DNA of 41,136 nt from Pseudomonadota bacterium (GCA_021816925.1 JAKAWQ010000034.1:1-41136); one strand, 5' to 3'. Shown: positions 25,478 to 34,544, counted from the first letter of the stretch. Numbers and translations are program-made. Notes: a model not told the origin generated them from the sequence alone.

Positions 25478-27565
25478 GTGCACGCCCTCGTCGATTGGGC
25501 CGTTGCTTTTGCCCGCTCCCATGCGCTCCTCGCCTATCTGCTCGGCACCCTGCTCGCCGCCGCCGAGGCCCTGCCGGTTGTCGGCGCGGTCGTCCCGGGC
25601 AGCGCGACCATCATCGCGTTCGGCGCCCTGATTGCGGCCGGGGCGCTCCGCTTCTGGCCCTTCGTCGCGGCTGTCGCGCTTGGTGCCGTTATTGGCGACG
25701 GGCTCTCCTACGAGCTCGGGCGCCGCTACCAGCGCGCCGTGCTCGAGCGCTGGCCGCTTTCGCGTCATCCCGAGCTTGCCGCGCGCGGTGAGGTGCTGTT
25801 CGCCCGGCACGGCGGCAAGAGCATCCTGATCGCCCGCTTCACCCCGGGTGTGCGCGCCATCGTGCCGGTTTTGGCCGGCATCCTCGAGATGCCGCCGGCC
25901 CGTTTCTTTGCCGCCAATCTCGGCTCGGCGATTGTCTGGGCGATTTCGCATGTCCTGTTCGGCGTCCTGCTCGGGGCCTCGCTCGAGCTGCTCGGTGCGG
26001 TTGCCGGCCGGCTTGCGATCCTTGCTGCGTTGCTGTTCCTGCTTGCCTGGGCCGTGATCTGGATTGCCCGCCGTATGGCTCGCCGCCTGCCCGCTCTGTT
26101 TGCGGCGGCGGCGGAGCCGCTGGCCGCCTGGGCCGAGCGCAATCCGGGGTGGCTTGCCCGCCGCGTTGGTGCGGCGCTGGCGGCGGATCGCGCCGAGGCG
26201 CTGGCGCTCGCGGTCATGGCGGGGCTTTTGGCGGGCGGGCTCTGGATGCTCCTCGGCGCGCTTCAGGACCTGATCGCCGGCGATCCGCTCGTGCGGCTCG
26301 ACGGGGTCGTGCTGCACGCGCTGACGGCGCTGCGTTCGCACTGGGGCGACCGTGCCATGCGGCTTCTTGCCGCCACCGCCGCTCCGCCGGTGCTGGCGGT
26401 TCTCGCCTTTGCGGCGGCGCTCGCGCTCGCGCTTGCCCGCGAGTGGCCGCTGCTGCTCGCCTGGCTGCTCGGGCTGGCCGGCGCTGCCTTGCTCGGCACC
26501 CTCTTGCCGCTGTTGCCGCACGCCGCGGCGCCGCTAGCCGCCACCGCGGCGTCTCCATTCTTTCCGCCCTCCGCCTCTGCGCTCTTCGCCGCCACCGCGT
26601 ACGGGCTGCTTGCGTTCTTCGCATTCCGTGCCGCTTCCCCGCGTCTGCAGCCTGCACTCGCCAGCGCGGCGGCGCTTCTGGTCGTCTTCAGCGCCGCTGC
26701 CCGGCTCTATCTCGGTCTGACGCTGCTCTCGACCGAGATCATCGCGATTGCCTTCGCACTCACCTGGATCGGCCTCACCGCCGCGATCGCGCTGCTGCGC
26801 CGCCTGCCGGCGGGCCGTGCCTGGCCCGCGGCCTTGCTTGCCCTGCCGGTCCTGATCGGTGCCGCTGCGGCGGAGGCCGCCGGCCTTCCCCTCCTGCCCT
26901 TGCCCGCGCCGGGGGTTCCGCCGCCGCCGCGCGTCATGAGCCTCGCCGCCTGGGAGGAGGGAGGTTGGGACACGCTGCCCGGCGTCCGCGTCGGGCTGCT
27001 CGGCAACTACACCCGTCCCTTCAGCGTGCAATGGGCCGGCAGCCCGGCGCGGCTTGCCCAAATCCTCGAGGCCCGGGGCTGGCGGCCGCCCCCTTCCTGG
27101 ACGCCGCTCACTGCGGCCGCCTGGCTTGCGCCCGCGATCGATCCCGGGGCGCTGCCGGTGCTGCCCCGCTTTGCCGACGGCGTGCCGGAGGCGCTGGTCC
27201 TGATCCGGCCGCTGGCGGCCGGCGGGCCGCCGGCGCGGCTGGTGTTGCGCCTTTGGCCGAGTGACGCCGCGATCGGCGCCGGGGCGCGACGGCTTCCGCT
27301 CTGGCTCGGCGCCCTGACCGAGGAGCGTTTCCGGCGCATCGCCGCCACGCTCACGCTCAGTCGCGCCGCGCCGGCACCGGGCGCCGCGTTTGCTGCGCTT
27401 GCTGCCGCCCTGCCGGCCGGGCGCCTGCTGCCTGCTGACCGCGAGGCCGTGCCGCCGGCGCGGCTCTCCGGCGGCCGTGTCCCGGTGCTGCTCGGCTGGG
27501 ATGCCGCGCGTGCCGACGCCGGCTGCCCGCCCCCCGGTTGCCCGGCCGCCCGATCGTCGCCTTGA
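25478..27565 (+). CDS. DedA / degenerate PAP2 / LssY-C fusion membrane protein
   Basis: 695-aa polytopic protein. Residues 1-200 are a DedA domain: AEALPVVGAVVPGSATI, GDGLSYELGRRYQ, and ARFTPGVRAIVPVLAG with the conserved F-x-P-G-x-R. DedA proteins act as membrane lipid (C55-P) flippases. Residues about 230-455 resemble a PAP2 domain but lack its catalytic signature: the PSGH position reads FPPSASA and the last motif ARLYLGLTLLSTE has no His/Asp pair. Residues about 480-695 form a soluble LssY-C-like domain (VRVGLLGNYTRPFSVQW; ARGWRPPPSW). GTG 25478 chosen: the frame upstream overlaps the PAP2 gene. The neighbouring active PAP2 protein may supply the missing phosphatase activity (inference). 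Confidence 0.87.
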   Translation: MHALVDWAVAFARSHALLAYLLGTLLAAAEALPVVGAVVPGSATIIAFGALIAAGALRFWPFVAAVALGAVIGDGLSYELGRRYQRAVLERWPLSRHPELAARGEVLFARHGGKSILIARFTPGVRAIVPVLAGILEMPPARFFAANLGSAIVWAISHVLFGVLLGASLELLGAVAGRLAILAALLFLLAWAVIWIARRMARRLPALFAAAAEPLAAWAERNPGWLARRVGAALAADRAEALALAVMAGLLAGGLWMLLGALQDLIAGDPLVRLDGVVLHALTALRSHWGDRAMRLLAATAAPPVLAVLAFAAALALALAREWPLLLAWLLGLAGAALLGTLLPLLPHAAAPLAATAASPFFPPSASALFAATAYGLLAFFAFRAASPRLQPALASAAALLVVFSAAARLYLGLTLLSTEIIAIAFALTWIGLTAAIALLRRLPAGRAWPAALLALPVLIGAAAAEAAGLPLLPLPAPGVPPPPRVMSLAAWEEGGWDTLPGVRVGLLGNYTRPFSVQWAGSPARLAQILEARGWRPPPSWTPLTAAAWLAPAIDPGALPVLPRFADGVPEALVLIRPLAAGGPPARLVLRLWPSDAAIGAGARRLPLWLGALTEERFRRIAATLTLSRAAPAPGAAFAALAAALPAGRLLPADREAVPPARLSGGRVPVLLGWDAARADAGCPPPGCPAARSSP

Positions 27566-27726
27566 TGGAGCCGGAGGCCGCGAGTGTCCCGGTTCCGAAG
27601 TTGCCTGGGATGGCAAACCGTCGGAATCGGGACGCTCGGTCTTTGTTTTCAGTGGCCTCTTTCTCCTCTACGTTCGCTGCGAAGGGCCGCGAACTGCGGG
27701 GGCAGGGCACGAGGGGAGAAAGGTCG

Positions 27727-28170
27727 ATGTCCGAAGAGCCGGAGATCCGTCTCCGCCAGATCGAGGATTACCGTTTCGAGATCGATTTCGGCCGCGGCCT
27801 TGCGCCGCTCCAGGCGGACGAGCCCCCGCCGATCGGCGGCGGACAGGGACCGAGCCCGTCCCTGCTCCTGCTCTCCGCCGTCGGTACGTGCCTCTCGTCG
27901 AGCTTCCATTTCGCGATGCGGAAGTTCCGAGAGTCGCCGGGGCTTATTACCGCGACCGCGCGGGCCACGATCGGCCGCGACGAGCAGCACCACCTGCGCG
28001 TCCAGGCGATTGCCGTCACCCTGGCCTTTGCCACCCCGGCGGCCTCGATTGCGCATCTCGACCGTATCCTCGAGCAGTTCGAGCAGTTCTGCACGGTGAG
28101 CGCCGCCGTCCGCCGCGGCATCCCGATCACCGTCTCGGTGATCGACGGCATCGGCCGCGTTCTCAAATAA
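27727..28170 (+). CDS. OsmC-like family protein
   Basis: 147-aa protein with the OsmC fold pattern: early strand IRLRQIEDYRFEIDFG, GPSPSLLLLSAVGTCLSSSF with the conserved Cys, and a C-terminal EQFEQFCTVSAAVRRGIPI with the second Cys. OsmC/Ohr-type proteins use these two cysteines to reduce peroxides or act as thiol-dependent esterase-like proteins. The second motif is the usual E-x-x-C-x-V. ATG 27727 has GGGGAGAAAGG just upstream; the longer open frame adds a non-family extension. Confidence 0.88.
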   Translation: MSEEPEIRLRQIEDYRFEIDFGRGLAPLQADEPPPIGGGQGPSPSLLLLSAVGTCLSSSFHFAMRKFRESPGLITATARATIGRDEQHHLRVQAIAVTLAFATPAASIAHLDRILEQFEQFCTVSAAVRRGIPITVSVIDGIGRVLK

Positions 28171-28334
28171 CGCGCGGCTTCATACCAGCGGCGTCAATTC
28201 CTGCCTCTTCGAACGAGGGTGAGGGCGCTGGTATCACCTGCGCGAGGCCGGGCGGCGGGATTTTCGTTTGGCCTCTCCTTGCCAGCGTGCGCAAAAGCCC
28301 CGAGAGCGTCGCCGGGGCGGGAGGGGTGGTGCGG

Positions 28335-29507
28335 ATGGCGGACGGTCGAACGGTGGACTGGCCCCGGCTTCTGCTGCTCTGGCTGCTCGGGGCCGATCTC
28401 CGCCTGACCATCCTCGCCGTTCCGCCGGTGCTGCCTTTGATCCACCGCGACCTCCATCTCGACGAAAAGATGGTGGCCGCTCTGACGGGTCTGCCGGTGC
28501 TGCTGTTCGGTTTGGCCGCGATCCCGGGTTCGCTGCTCATTGCGCGCATCGGTGCCCGGCGCGCCGCCATCCTCGGCGTTTTCGTCGTTTCCCTTGCCTC
28601 GAGCCTGCGGGGCCTCGGCCCCTCTCTCCCGATGCTCTTCGGCATGACGATCGTGATGGGCGCAGGGGTCGCGGTGATGCAGCCGGCGCTGCCCGCCCTG
28701 GTCGGGCGCTGGTTTCCGGCCCGCGTGCCGCTTGCGACCGCCGTCTATGCGAACGGCCTTCTGGTCGGCGAGATGCTCGCCGCGAGTCTCACCATTCCGC
28801 TGATCCTCCCGCTCACCGGCGGAAGCTGGGAGAGGAGCTTCCTCGTCTGGTCCGCCCCGCCGCTCGTGACGGCCTTGCTGGTGGTTCTCTTTGCGCCGAG
28901 CGGTGCGCTCGTGCCGGACGCGCGCCGGGCCCGCTGGTGGCCGGACTGGCATGACCCGAGAGCCTGGTTGCTTGGGCTCGTTTCCGGCGGCGGCGCGGCG
29001 CTCTATTTCGGCTGCAATGCGTTCCTTCCGGACTATCTCCATGCACTCGGCCGCCCCGGGCTCGTCGATGCCGGCCTGACGGCCCTCAACACCGGCCAGT
29101 TGCCGGCTTCGTTCCTCGTGATGGCCTATGGCCCGCGACTTGCCCGGCGCCGCACTCCGTTCATCGCCGCTGCGCTGCTCGGCCTCGTCGCACTGGCCGG
29201 CCTCGCCGTCCCCTCGGCGCCGGTCATCATCGCCGCTGCGGCGCTCGTTGGCTTCGCCGCGGCCATCACCCTCATCCTGACGCTTGCCTTGCCGCCGCTG
29301 CTTGCCGCCCCCGACGAGGTGCATCGTCTCGCCGCGGCGATGCTGGCGCTTGGCTACACGCTTACCTTTCTCGTCCCCTATCTCGGCGGAGCGATCTGGG
29401 ACGCGACTCACCTGACCGTTTCGGCCCTGCTGCCCGGCGCGGCCGGTGCACTCATTGTGATTGCCGGTGCCGCTCTGATCGACCTCCGTCCCCGTGCCGT
29501 GCACTGA
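28335..29507 (+). CDS. CynX/NimT-type MFS transporter
   Basis: 390-aa major facilitator with twelve predicted membrane segments. The N-terminus (ADLRLTILAVPPVLPLIHRD) and the loop ARIGARRAAILG between TM2 and TM3 are typical of the cyanate/nitroimidazole (CynX/NimT) group. Substrate cannot be read from the sequence. ATG 28335 chosen; the longer frame adds low-complexity residues. Its last 57 residues lie inside the 1,276-bp repeat and recur as a fragment at 34624-34797. Confidence 0.87.
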   Translation: MADGRTVDWPRLLLLWLLGADLRLTILAVPPVLPLIHRDLHLDEKMVAALTGLPVLLFGLAAIPGSLLIARIGARRAAILGVFVVSLASSLRGLGPSLPMLFGMTIVMGAGVAVMQPALPALVGRWFPARVPLATAVYANGLLVGEMLAASLTIPLILPLTGGSWERSFLVWSAPPLVTALLVVLFAPSGALVPDARRARWWPDWHDPRAWLLGLVSGGGAALYFGCNAFLPDYLHALGRPGLVDAGLTALNTGQLPASFLVMAYGPRLARRRTPFIAAALLGLVALAGLAVPSAPVIIAAAALVGFAAAITLILTLALPPLLAAPDEVHRLAAAMLALGYTLTFLVPYLGGAIWDATHLTVSALLPGAAGALIVIAGAALIDLRPRAVH

Positions 29508-29548
29508 GGCTCCGGCGATGCGCACGCGAAGAAAGTTCCGAGCGCGAT

Positions 29549-29859
29549 TCAGTCGGTTGTTTCGTTGAACTGAAGCACCGGCTGCACGCTCGTGAAGTGT
29601 GGCACGTCGCCGAGGATTTCGGGGCCGTGCGTGCCGACCGCCCGTTCGAACTCGGCTCTGCTTCCGAAGTCGAGAAGGGCGATCATCTGATAGGGCGGCG
29701 GGCCGCCGCCCGGAGCGCCGACGGCGCGCACACCCTGACCTCTTTAAGGCCCATCGGCGCCCAGCGCTCGCGCACCAGCGGGATGTGTTTTTGAGCGTAA
29801 TAGACGTGATCGAACTTCGATCCGCTTTCATTCGGATAAAGCACGGTGACGACGAACAC
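29549..29859 (-). pseudogene. EthD-family gene, frameshifted (copy A)
   Basis: The minus strand encodes an EthD/dimeric alpha-beta barrel protein in two frames. The first part, from a GTG at 29859 after GGGGAGGG, reads FVVTVLYPNESGSKFDHVYY and AQKHIPLVRERWAPMGLKEV. The second part, in another frame, reads RAVGAPGGGPPPYQMIALLD and ends HFTSVQPVLQF. The switch lies at about 29735-29750. EthD-like proteins are about 100 aa, matching the sum. The identical lesion occurs in copy B. A sequencing error is possible but would have to hit both copies. Confidence 0.78.
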
Positions 29860-30045
29860 GCGCGTTTCCCTCCCCTTGCCGGGCCCGTGCCGGTGCGGGC
29901 CATTGCGGCGTATGCTACGGAAGCCGGGTCGGGGCAGGCAATCCCTGGAGCTGCCGCCGGATCGCCCGCCGGGCGAGGCTCAGGGCCGCGGGCGGGACGG
30001 GTGCTCCCTCTTCCCGGCCCGCTCGGATTGGGAGAAGGTTTCCGC

Positions 30046-30588
30046 ATGGATTGCCTTGGTCCCGCCGATGTCGTCGCTTTCTGGCGCGAAGTCGGCGCGG
30101 AGAAATGGTTCGCCAAGGACGCCGCGTTCGACGCGGCCTTTCGCGAGCGCTTCCTCGGCCTGCACATGGCGGTCGCTGCCCGCCGGCATGACGACTGGCT
30201 CGGCTCGGCCGCGGGTGCACTCGCGCTTATTCTCCTCACCGATCAGTTTCCCCGCAACGCCTTTCGCGGCACCGCGCACATGTATGCAACCGATCCGCTC
30301 GCTCGCCATCATGCGCGGCAGGCGCTGGCCGCCGGGCATTGGGAGCCGCTCGCGCCGGAGCTCCGCCTCTTTCTCTGCCTGCCCTTCACCCATTCCGAGG
30401 ATCTCGCCGATCAGGATCTGTCGGTTGCGCTGCACGGCCGCCTCGGCCCGCCCTCGCTCGCGCATGCCGAACACCATCGCGACATCGTGTGCCGCTTCGG
30501 CCGCTTCCCCCATCGCAACGCGATGCTGGCGCGCGAGACCACCGCCGAGGAAGCCCTGTTTCTGGCAGAGGGCGGGTTTGCCGGATGA
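30046..30588 (+). CDS. DUF924 family protein (copy A)
   Basis: 180-aa DUF924 protein, helical and TPR-like. Family hallmarks are VVAFWREVGAEKWFAKDAAF at the start, LILLTDQFPRNAFRG (residues about 60-75), and LCLPFTHSEDLADQ with HRDIVCRFGRFPHRN near the end. Its biochemical role is not established. ATG 30046 matches the family start. The whole gene is in the 1,276-bp repeat, so the product is identical to that of 35336-35878; copy A is followed by foreign DNA, copy B by the SDR gene that was probably its original neighbour. Confidence 0.9.
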   Translation: MDCLGPADVVAFWREVGAEKWFAKDAAFDAAFRERFLGLHMAVAARRHDDWLGSAAGALALILLTDQFPRNAFRGTAHMYATDPLARHHARQALAAGHWEPLAPELRLFLCLPFTHSEDLADQDLSVALHGRLGPPSLAHAEHHRDIVCRFGRFPHRNAMLARETTAEEALFLAEGGFAG

Positions 30589-30609
30589 CGTTGGCTGTCC
30601 GCATGCCCG

Positions 30610-31187
30610 CCAACGCCGTCCTGCAGGAGCGGATCGGCTGGTTGCTGAAGCGTCCGGTGGGACGGCCACCGCATGCGGTGCGGCGCTATTACGCCAGCTT
30701 CAGCGATCAGGCCGCGTCATGGAACAAGCCCCGCCGGGTGGTCGCCAAGGTCGAGTGGCACCCCCGGCGAGTTGTATCCGCGTGTCGGGTTCATTGTGAC
30801 CAACATGACCCGGCCGCCGGAACGGGTGACGCTGTTCTACAACCGGCGCGGCACGGCGGAGCAGCACATCAAGGAGGGAAAGAACGCGGTCACCTGGACG
30901 CGCCTCTGTCCTGTCGCCGGTTTACCGCCAACGCGGTGCGGCTCCAGCTTCACGCCCTGGCCTACAATCTTGCAAACTTCCTCCGTACCCTGGCACTGCC
31001 CGAGGCGGTCAGTCACCGGTCAATGACAACGCTGCGGGACCGCCCGGTGAAGATCGGCGCCAAGAGCATCCGGCACGGGAGGTCGATCACGTTTCAGATG
31101 GCCGAGGTGATGGTGCCCCGCGCGTTGTTCCAGCAGATACTCGATGCCATCGCGATGCTGCGTCCGTTGCCACCGGTTCGATGTTGA
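30610..31187 (+). pseudogene. IS1380-family transposase, 5'-truncated and frameshifted
   Basis: Encodes the C-terminal part of a DDE transposase of the IS1380 type, split over frames: VLQERIGWLLKRPVGRPPHA, then GELYPRVGFIVTNMTRPPER and YNRRGTAEQHIKEGKNAVTW in a second frame (with the catalytic Glu of the EQHIKEGKNA motif), then RFTANAVRLQLHALAYNLAN back in the first. Frame changes are at about 30765 (an extra C in a C run) and about 30910. The N-terminal two thirds are missing because the sequence starts abruptly at the end of repeat copy A. Not functional. Confidence 0.85.
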
Positions 31188-31522
31188 GCGCCGCCGCAGT
31201 CACCGGCCGCGCAGACTGTCGGCAGGGGAACTGCGTTCATTTGCCGCCCGACACGGCCTGATCTCCGGTCAGACAGCAATCACCGACCGATGACGCTGGC
31301 CGCGGGCGTCCTCCCGGCACTTTCCCCGTTGCAAGGCCCGTCAGATGGCGCGTAGCGTGCTTGCCAGATGGCCGAATGGGCCGGTCATCGGGGGAATGTC
31401 GGCTGGTGGGCTCCTTGGTGACCCGGTCGTTGCAGGACGCACGGATCGGGGCATACGCTACCGCTGTTGCCGGCCAATGAGCCGCTCATCGGGGGAATCC
31501 CGGCCGAGAAGGAGCGACAGTG
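31188..31522. other. intergenic region with 13-bp direct repeat
   Basis: 335 bp between the transposase remnant and the ICL-family gene. TCATCGGGGGAAT occurs at 31385-31397 and 31486-31498, within longer similar blocks (CCGxTCATCGGGGGAAT). These may be IS-end remnants. No gene seen. A ribosome site (AAGGAG, 31509-31514) precedes the next gene. Confidence 0.5.
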
Positions 31523-32494
31523 ATGGCAAGTAAGGGAGAGCGCCTGAGGCGCCTCATCGAGGCCCCCGAGATCGTTGTGATGCCGGGTGTGTTCGACGGG
31601 TTCAGCGCCAGACTTGTGCAGCAGGCGGGGTTCGCGAGCGCCTTGATTTCCGGCGCCGGGCTCTCCGAGGACCGGCTCGGCTGGCCGGACGTGGGCCTGA
31701 TGGGGCTCGCCGAAAATGTCGAGGGATGCAAGGTTATCGCGAACTGCACGGATCTGCTGCTCGTCGCCGACGGCGACACCGGATACGGCAACGCGGTCAA
31801 CGTCTATTTCACGATCAAGGCGCTCGAGCGGGCCGGCGTCGCCGGGGTAATGATCGAGGACCAGGTCTGGCCGAAGCGCTGCGGCCACATGGCGGGGAAG
31901 GAGATCATACCGGCCGAGGAGATGGTGCAGAAAGTACGCGCGGCCTGCGATGCGCGGGAAGATCCGAATCTGGTCATCAAGGCGCGGACCGATGCCGCGG
32001 GACCGGTCGGCCTCGACGAGGCGATCCGGCGGGGCAATCTCTACGCCGAAGCCGGCGCCGACCTGCTGTTCGCGGATGCGTTGCTCTCGGCGGACGACAT
32101 CGCACGGTTTTGCCACAGCGTTCCCAAGCCGGTCGCCGTGAACATGGGGTTCGGCATCCGCAGGCGCTCGACGACGCCCCTCCTTTCGGTGCGAGAGTTG
32201 CAAGAGATGGGCGTCGCAGTCGTGGAGTTTCCGCGCATGCTCACCGCGGCCGCGATCGGCGGGATGATGCGAGCCATGGAGGCGTTCAGGGAATCGCTAG
32301 CCACCGGCCGTGTCGTAGAGCGGCCGGAGCTTCTGGTATCGTTCGAGGAGCTCAACAACCTGATGGGCTTCCCGTGGATCCAGCAGCTCGAGCGGCGATA
32401 CCTGACGGAGGCGCAACTCAAAGCGAAGTACGGCCGCGGGGAAGATGCAGGCGCCAGCCGGCATGATGCGGCGCTGGCGAGCGGCGGCAACTAA
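31523..32494 (+). CDS. isocitrate lyase / PEP mutase family enzyme
   Basis: 323-aa TIM-barrel enzyme of the ICL/PEPM superfamily. Diagnostic residues: PGVFDGFSARL, LVADGDTGYGN (83-90, metal and substrate Asp), MIEDQ (Glu112, Asp113) and WPKRCGHM (118-122), the family's catalytic Cys loop (KKCGH type). Related enzymes are methylisocitrate lyase, dimethylmalate lyase, carboxyvinyl-carboxyphosphonate phosphorylmutase and oxaloacetate hydrolase; I cannot choose between them. A GTG 3 nt upstream is an alternative start. It lies with an HD-like gene and an MFS transporter, so a small organic-acid uptake and cleavage cassette is plausible (inference). Confidence 0.9.
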   Translation: MASKGERLRRLIEAPEIVVMPGVFDGFSARLVQQAGFASALISGAGLSEDRLGWPDVGLMGLAENVEGCKVIANCTDLLLVADGDTGYGNAVNVYFTIKALERAGVAGVMIEDQVWPKRCGHMAGKEIIPAEEMVQKVRAACDAREDPNLVIKARTDAAGPVGLDEAIRRGNLYAEAGADLLFADALLSADDIARFCHSVPKPVAVNMGFGIRRRSTTPLLSVRELQEMGVAVVEFPRMLTAAAIGGMMRAMEAFRESLATGRVVERPELLVSFEELNNLMGFPWIQQLERRYLTEAQLKAKYGRGEDAGASRHDAALASGGN

Positions 32495-32548
32495 AATGGC
32501 GGCACGCAGCCAATGCCGGGCGGAGGGTAGCATCGACGGAACATCGCG

Positions 32549-33103
32549 ATGAAGCGGCCGCTCGACATCGAGAGGATTTTCCCAGAAATCGGGCAGATTC
32601 AGAACGAAACGCTCCGGGCGCAGGTCAAGGCGGTGTGGGAGGAACTCTGGCAGGCGTCGGAATGGACCGATTTCGAGACGCTGCCGACTTCCGGCGAGAT
32701 CCCCTATCCTCACAAGCCGCACAATCGTGCGGTAATTGCGATGGCTCTCGCGGTTGCCGATGCGTTCGAACGATTCCATGGCGTCCGCATCGACCGGGAC
32801 GTGCTGATCGCGGCGGGGCTCCTGCAGGACGCAAGCAAGCTCGTAGAAACGCGCCCCGCCGAGGACGGAGCGGTTGCATCGTCGGACATCGGCCGGCGTT
32901 ACCCGCACGCCTTCTGGGCTACACATGTCGCGCTGCGGCACGGCGTTCCGGACGCGATCTGTCACATCATTCTCACACATACGCCCCAGTCTGCACGCTT
33001 CCCGGATTCGCTCGAAGGCAAGATTCTGTACTACGTGGATCAGCTCGACGTGCTTGCGATCTACGGCGATCGCTGGCGCAAGGAGCTCATGATCACCAAG
33101 TAG
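32549..33103 (+). CDS. HD-domain-like protein with altered HD motif
   Basis: 184-aa protein with the helical HD-phosphohydrolase layout: PHNRAVIAMALAVADAF (His58), AGLLQDASKL (93-97) where the canonical motif is LLHDxSK, YPHAFWATHVALRHGVPD and CHIILTHTPQSA. The metal-binding His is replaced by Gln93, while Asp94 remains. Activity may therefore be lost or changed. It sits between the ICL-family gene and the MFS transporter in the insert flanked by the 1,276-bp repeats. Confidence 0.72.
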   Translation: MKRPLDIERIFPEIGQIQNETLRAQVKAVWEELWQASEWTDFETLPTSGEIPYPHKPHNRAVIAMALAVADAFERFHGVRIDRDVLIAAGLLQDASKLVETRPAEDGAVASSDIGRRYPHAFWATHVALRHGVPDAICHIILTHTPQSARFPDSLEGKILYYVDQLDVLAIYGDRWRKELMITK

Positions 33104-33173
33104 GCCACTCGTTTTTGCGTTCCGCAATCTCTCACATCGCCCGCCCGGGCCAATGCAATGAAAGGACGAACCC

Positions 33174-34544
33174 GTGGAGGAAGCGTTGAACGTTCCGATT
33201 GCCGCGAGGATAGAACGTCTGCCTTCGTCGCGTTACCTGGGGCTCCTCCTCGTGCTGATTGCGCTCGGCACATTCTGGGACTCCTACATGCTCTTTTCCA
33301 TAGGCCCGATCTCCGCGCACTTCTTCGCTTTCCTCAAGCAGAAACAGCTCGCGACCGAACTGCCGCTCGCTCTTTTTCTCGGTACTTTTGTCGGCGCGGT
33401 GGCGTTGAGTACAGTTGCCGACAAGATTGGGCGGCGCAACGCTTTCACGCTCGATCTCTGCATACTCGCGATCGGCGATCTGGCGGCGGTATTTTCCCCC
33501 AACGCCACCTTCCTCCTCGTCGCGCTGTTCGTCGCGGGCGTTGGCACTGGCGCCGAATTGCCGCTCTCTGCAACCTTCATCCAGGAGCTCTCGTCGGCAC
33601 GAAAAAGGGGGCGGATGACCAGCCTCCAACTAGCGATCGGCTTCCTCGGCGGCACGGTCGGAGGATTCGCAGCCCTCTTCCTCGTACCGGTCACGAGCCT
33701 GCCTTTGCCGGGATTCAAGATCGCGCTTCTCCTTGCGGCCATCGGTGGCTTTTCCTCTCTCTTGCTGCGGCTTGGACTTCCCGAATCGCCTCGGTGGCTG
33801 GAGCGGGTGGGCAGGCGCGACGAAGCGGATCGCGTTATGACGGCGATCGAGCACCGGGTGATGGCGGAGAAGGGCATCGCCGCGCTTCCTCCGCCAGTGA
33901 CGATTGAGTACGACATCGTGAGCAAGGTGCCGTTGACCTTGCTGGTCTCCGGCCGCTATTTGCGCCGGACGCTCAGCGCTTGGCTGATCGAACTGTTTCA
34001 AGGGTTCGGCGCCTACGGATTCACGACCTTCGTGCCGTTCGTTCTCTATTCGCGCGGCTACTCGATCGTGCATGCGCTCGAATACACTGCCATCATTCAG
34101 ATTGCCTATCCGGTCGGGACGGTGATCTCCGCCTATGTCACCGACCGGTTGCAGCGCAAATGGGGCATGGCGATCCTGTACACGCTGAACATGCTCGTCG
34201 GGCTCGGGTTCCTTTTTGCCAATTCCGTGCCGCTCATCATTCTGTTCGGGTTCCTGACCGAAATGCTCATTTTCCTCGACGGACCGCTGCTACACACCTA
34301 TGAGGCGGAGATCTATCCGACCTCTGTGCGCGGGCGCGGCGCTGGGATCAGCTTCGCCTTGAGCCGACTCGGCGGGTTTCTTGCCCCGCTCGTGGCCGGC
34401 TTGCTGCTGGCAGTCAATCGCAGCGGTGGCGCGTTGATCGGCGCGGCTGCGGCTGCGTGGCTGTTTTGCGCCCTTGTCGCCGCGGTGCTCGCCGTAGACA
34501 CCACGAATATCACCCTTGAAGAACTGGAGACAGTGGACCGATGA
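33174..34544 (+). CDS. sugar/metabolite MFS transporter
   Basis: 456-aa major facilitator of the sugar-porter / metabolite:H+ symporter type with twelve membrane segments. Visible motifs: DKIGRRNAFTLDL (loop 2-3), ESPRWLERVGRRDEADRVM after TM6, and EIYPTSVRGRGAGISFALSR near TM10. Substrate likely an organic acid or sugar. GTG start at 33174 with AAAGGA about 10 nt upstream. Last gene of the inserted 4-kb segment; the repeat copy B begins 80 bp after its stop. Confidence 0.88.
   Translation: MEEALNVPIAARIERLPSSRYLGLLLVLIALGTFWDSYMLFSIGPISAHFFAFLKQKQLATELPLALFLGTFVGAVALSTVADKIGRRNAFTLDLCILAIGDLAAVFSPNATFLLVALFVAGVGTGAELPLSATFIQELSSARKRGRMTSLQLAIGFLGGTVGGFAALFLVPVTSLPLPGFKIALLLAAIGGFSSLLLRLGLPESPRWLERVGRRDEADRVMTAIEHRVMAEKGIAALPPPVTIEYDIVSKVPLTLLVSGRYLRRTLSAWLIELFQGFGAYGFTTFVPFVLYSRGYSIVHALEYTAIIQIAYPVGTVISAYVTDRLQRKWGMAILYTLNMLVGLGFLFANSVPLIILFGFLTEMLIFLDGPLLHTYEAEIYPTSVRGRGAGISFALSRLGGFLAPLVAGLLLAVNRSGGALIGAAAAAWLFCALVAAVLAVDTTNITLEELETVDR

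Larger units (their letters stand above)
29334..30609. repeat. 1,276-bp direct repeat, copy A
   Basis: Appears identical to 34624-35899 over its whole length (offset 5,290). It holds the 3' end of the CynX-like MFS gene, a broken EthD gene and a complete DUF924 gene. The bases just outside (29333/34623 and 30610/35900) differ. Confidence 0.92.

Noticed and set aside
29597-30045. Plus-strand frames through the EthD region (329 aa, starts 29599 and 34889)
   Set aside because: The frame is only meaningful from the DUF924 start at 30046/35336; the upstream part is antisense to EthD.
28194-30239. 681-aa minus-strand open frame
   Set aside because: Low-complexity Arg/Gly/Glu/Gln composition, antisense to the MFS gene; only its 29549-29859 part overlaps the real EthD remnant, in mixed frames.
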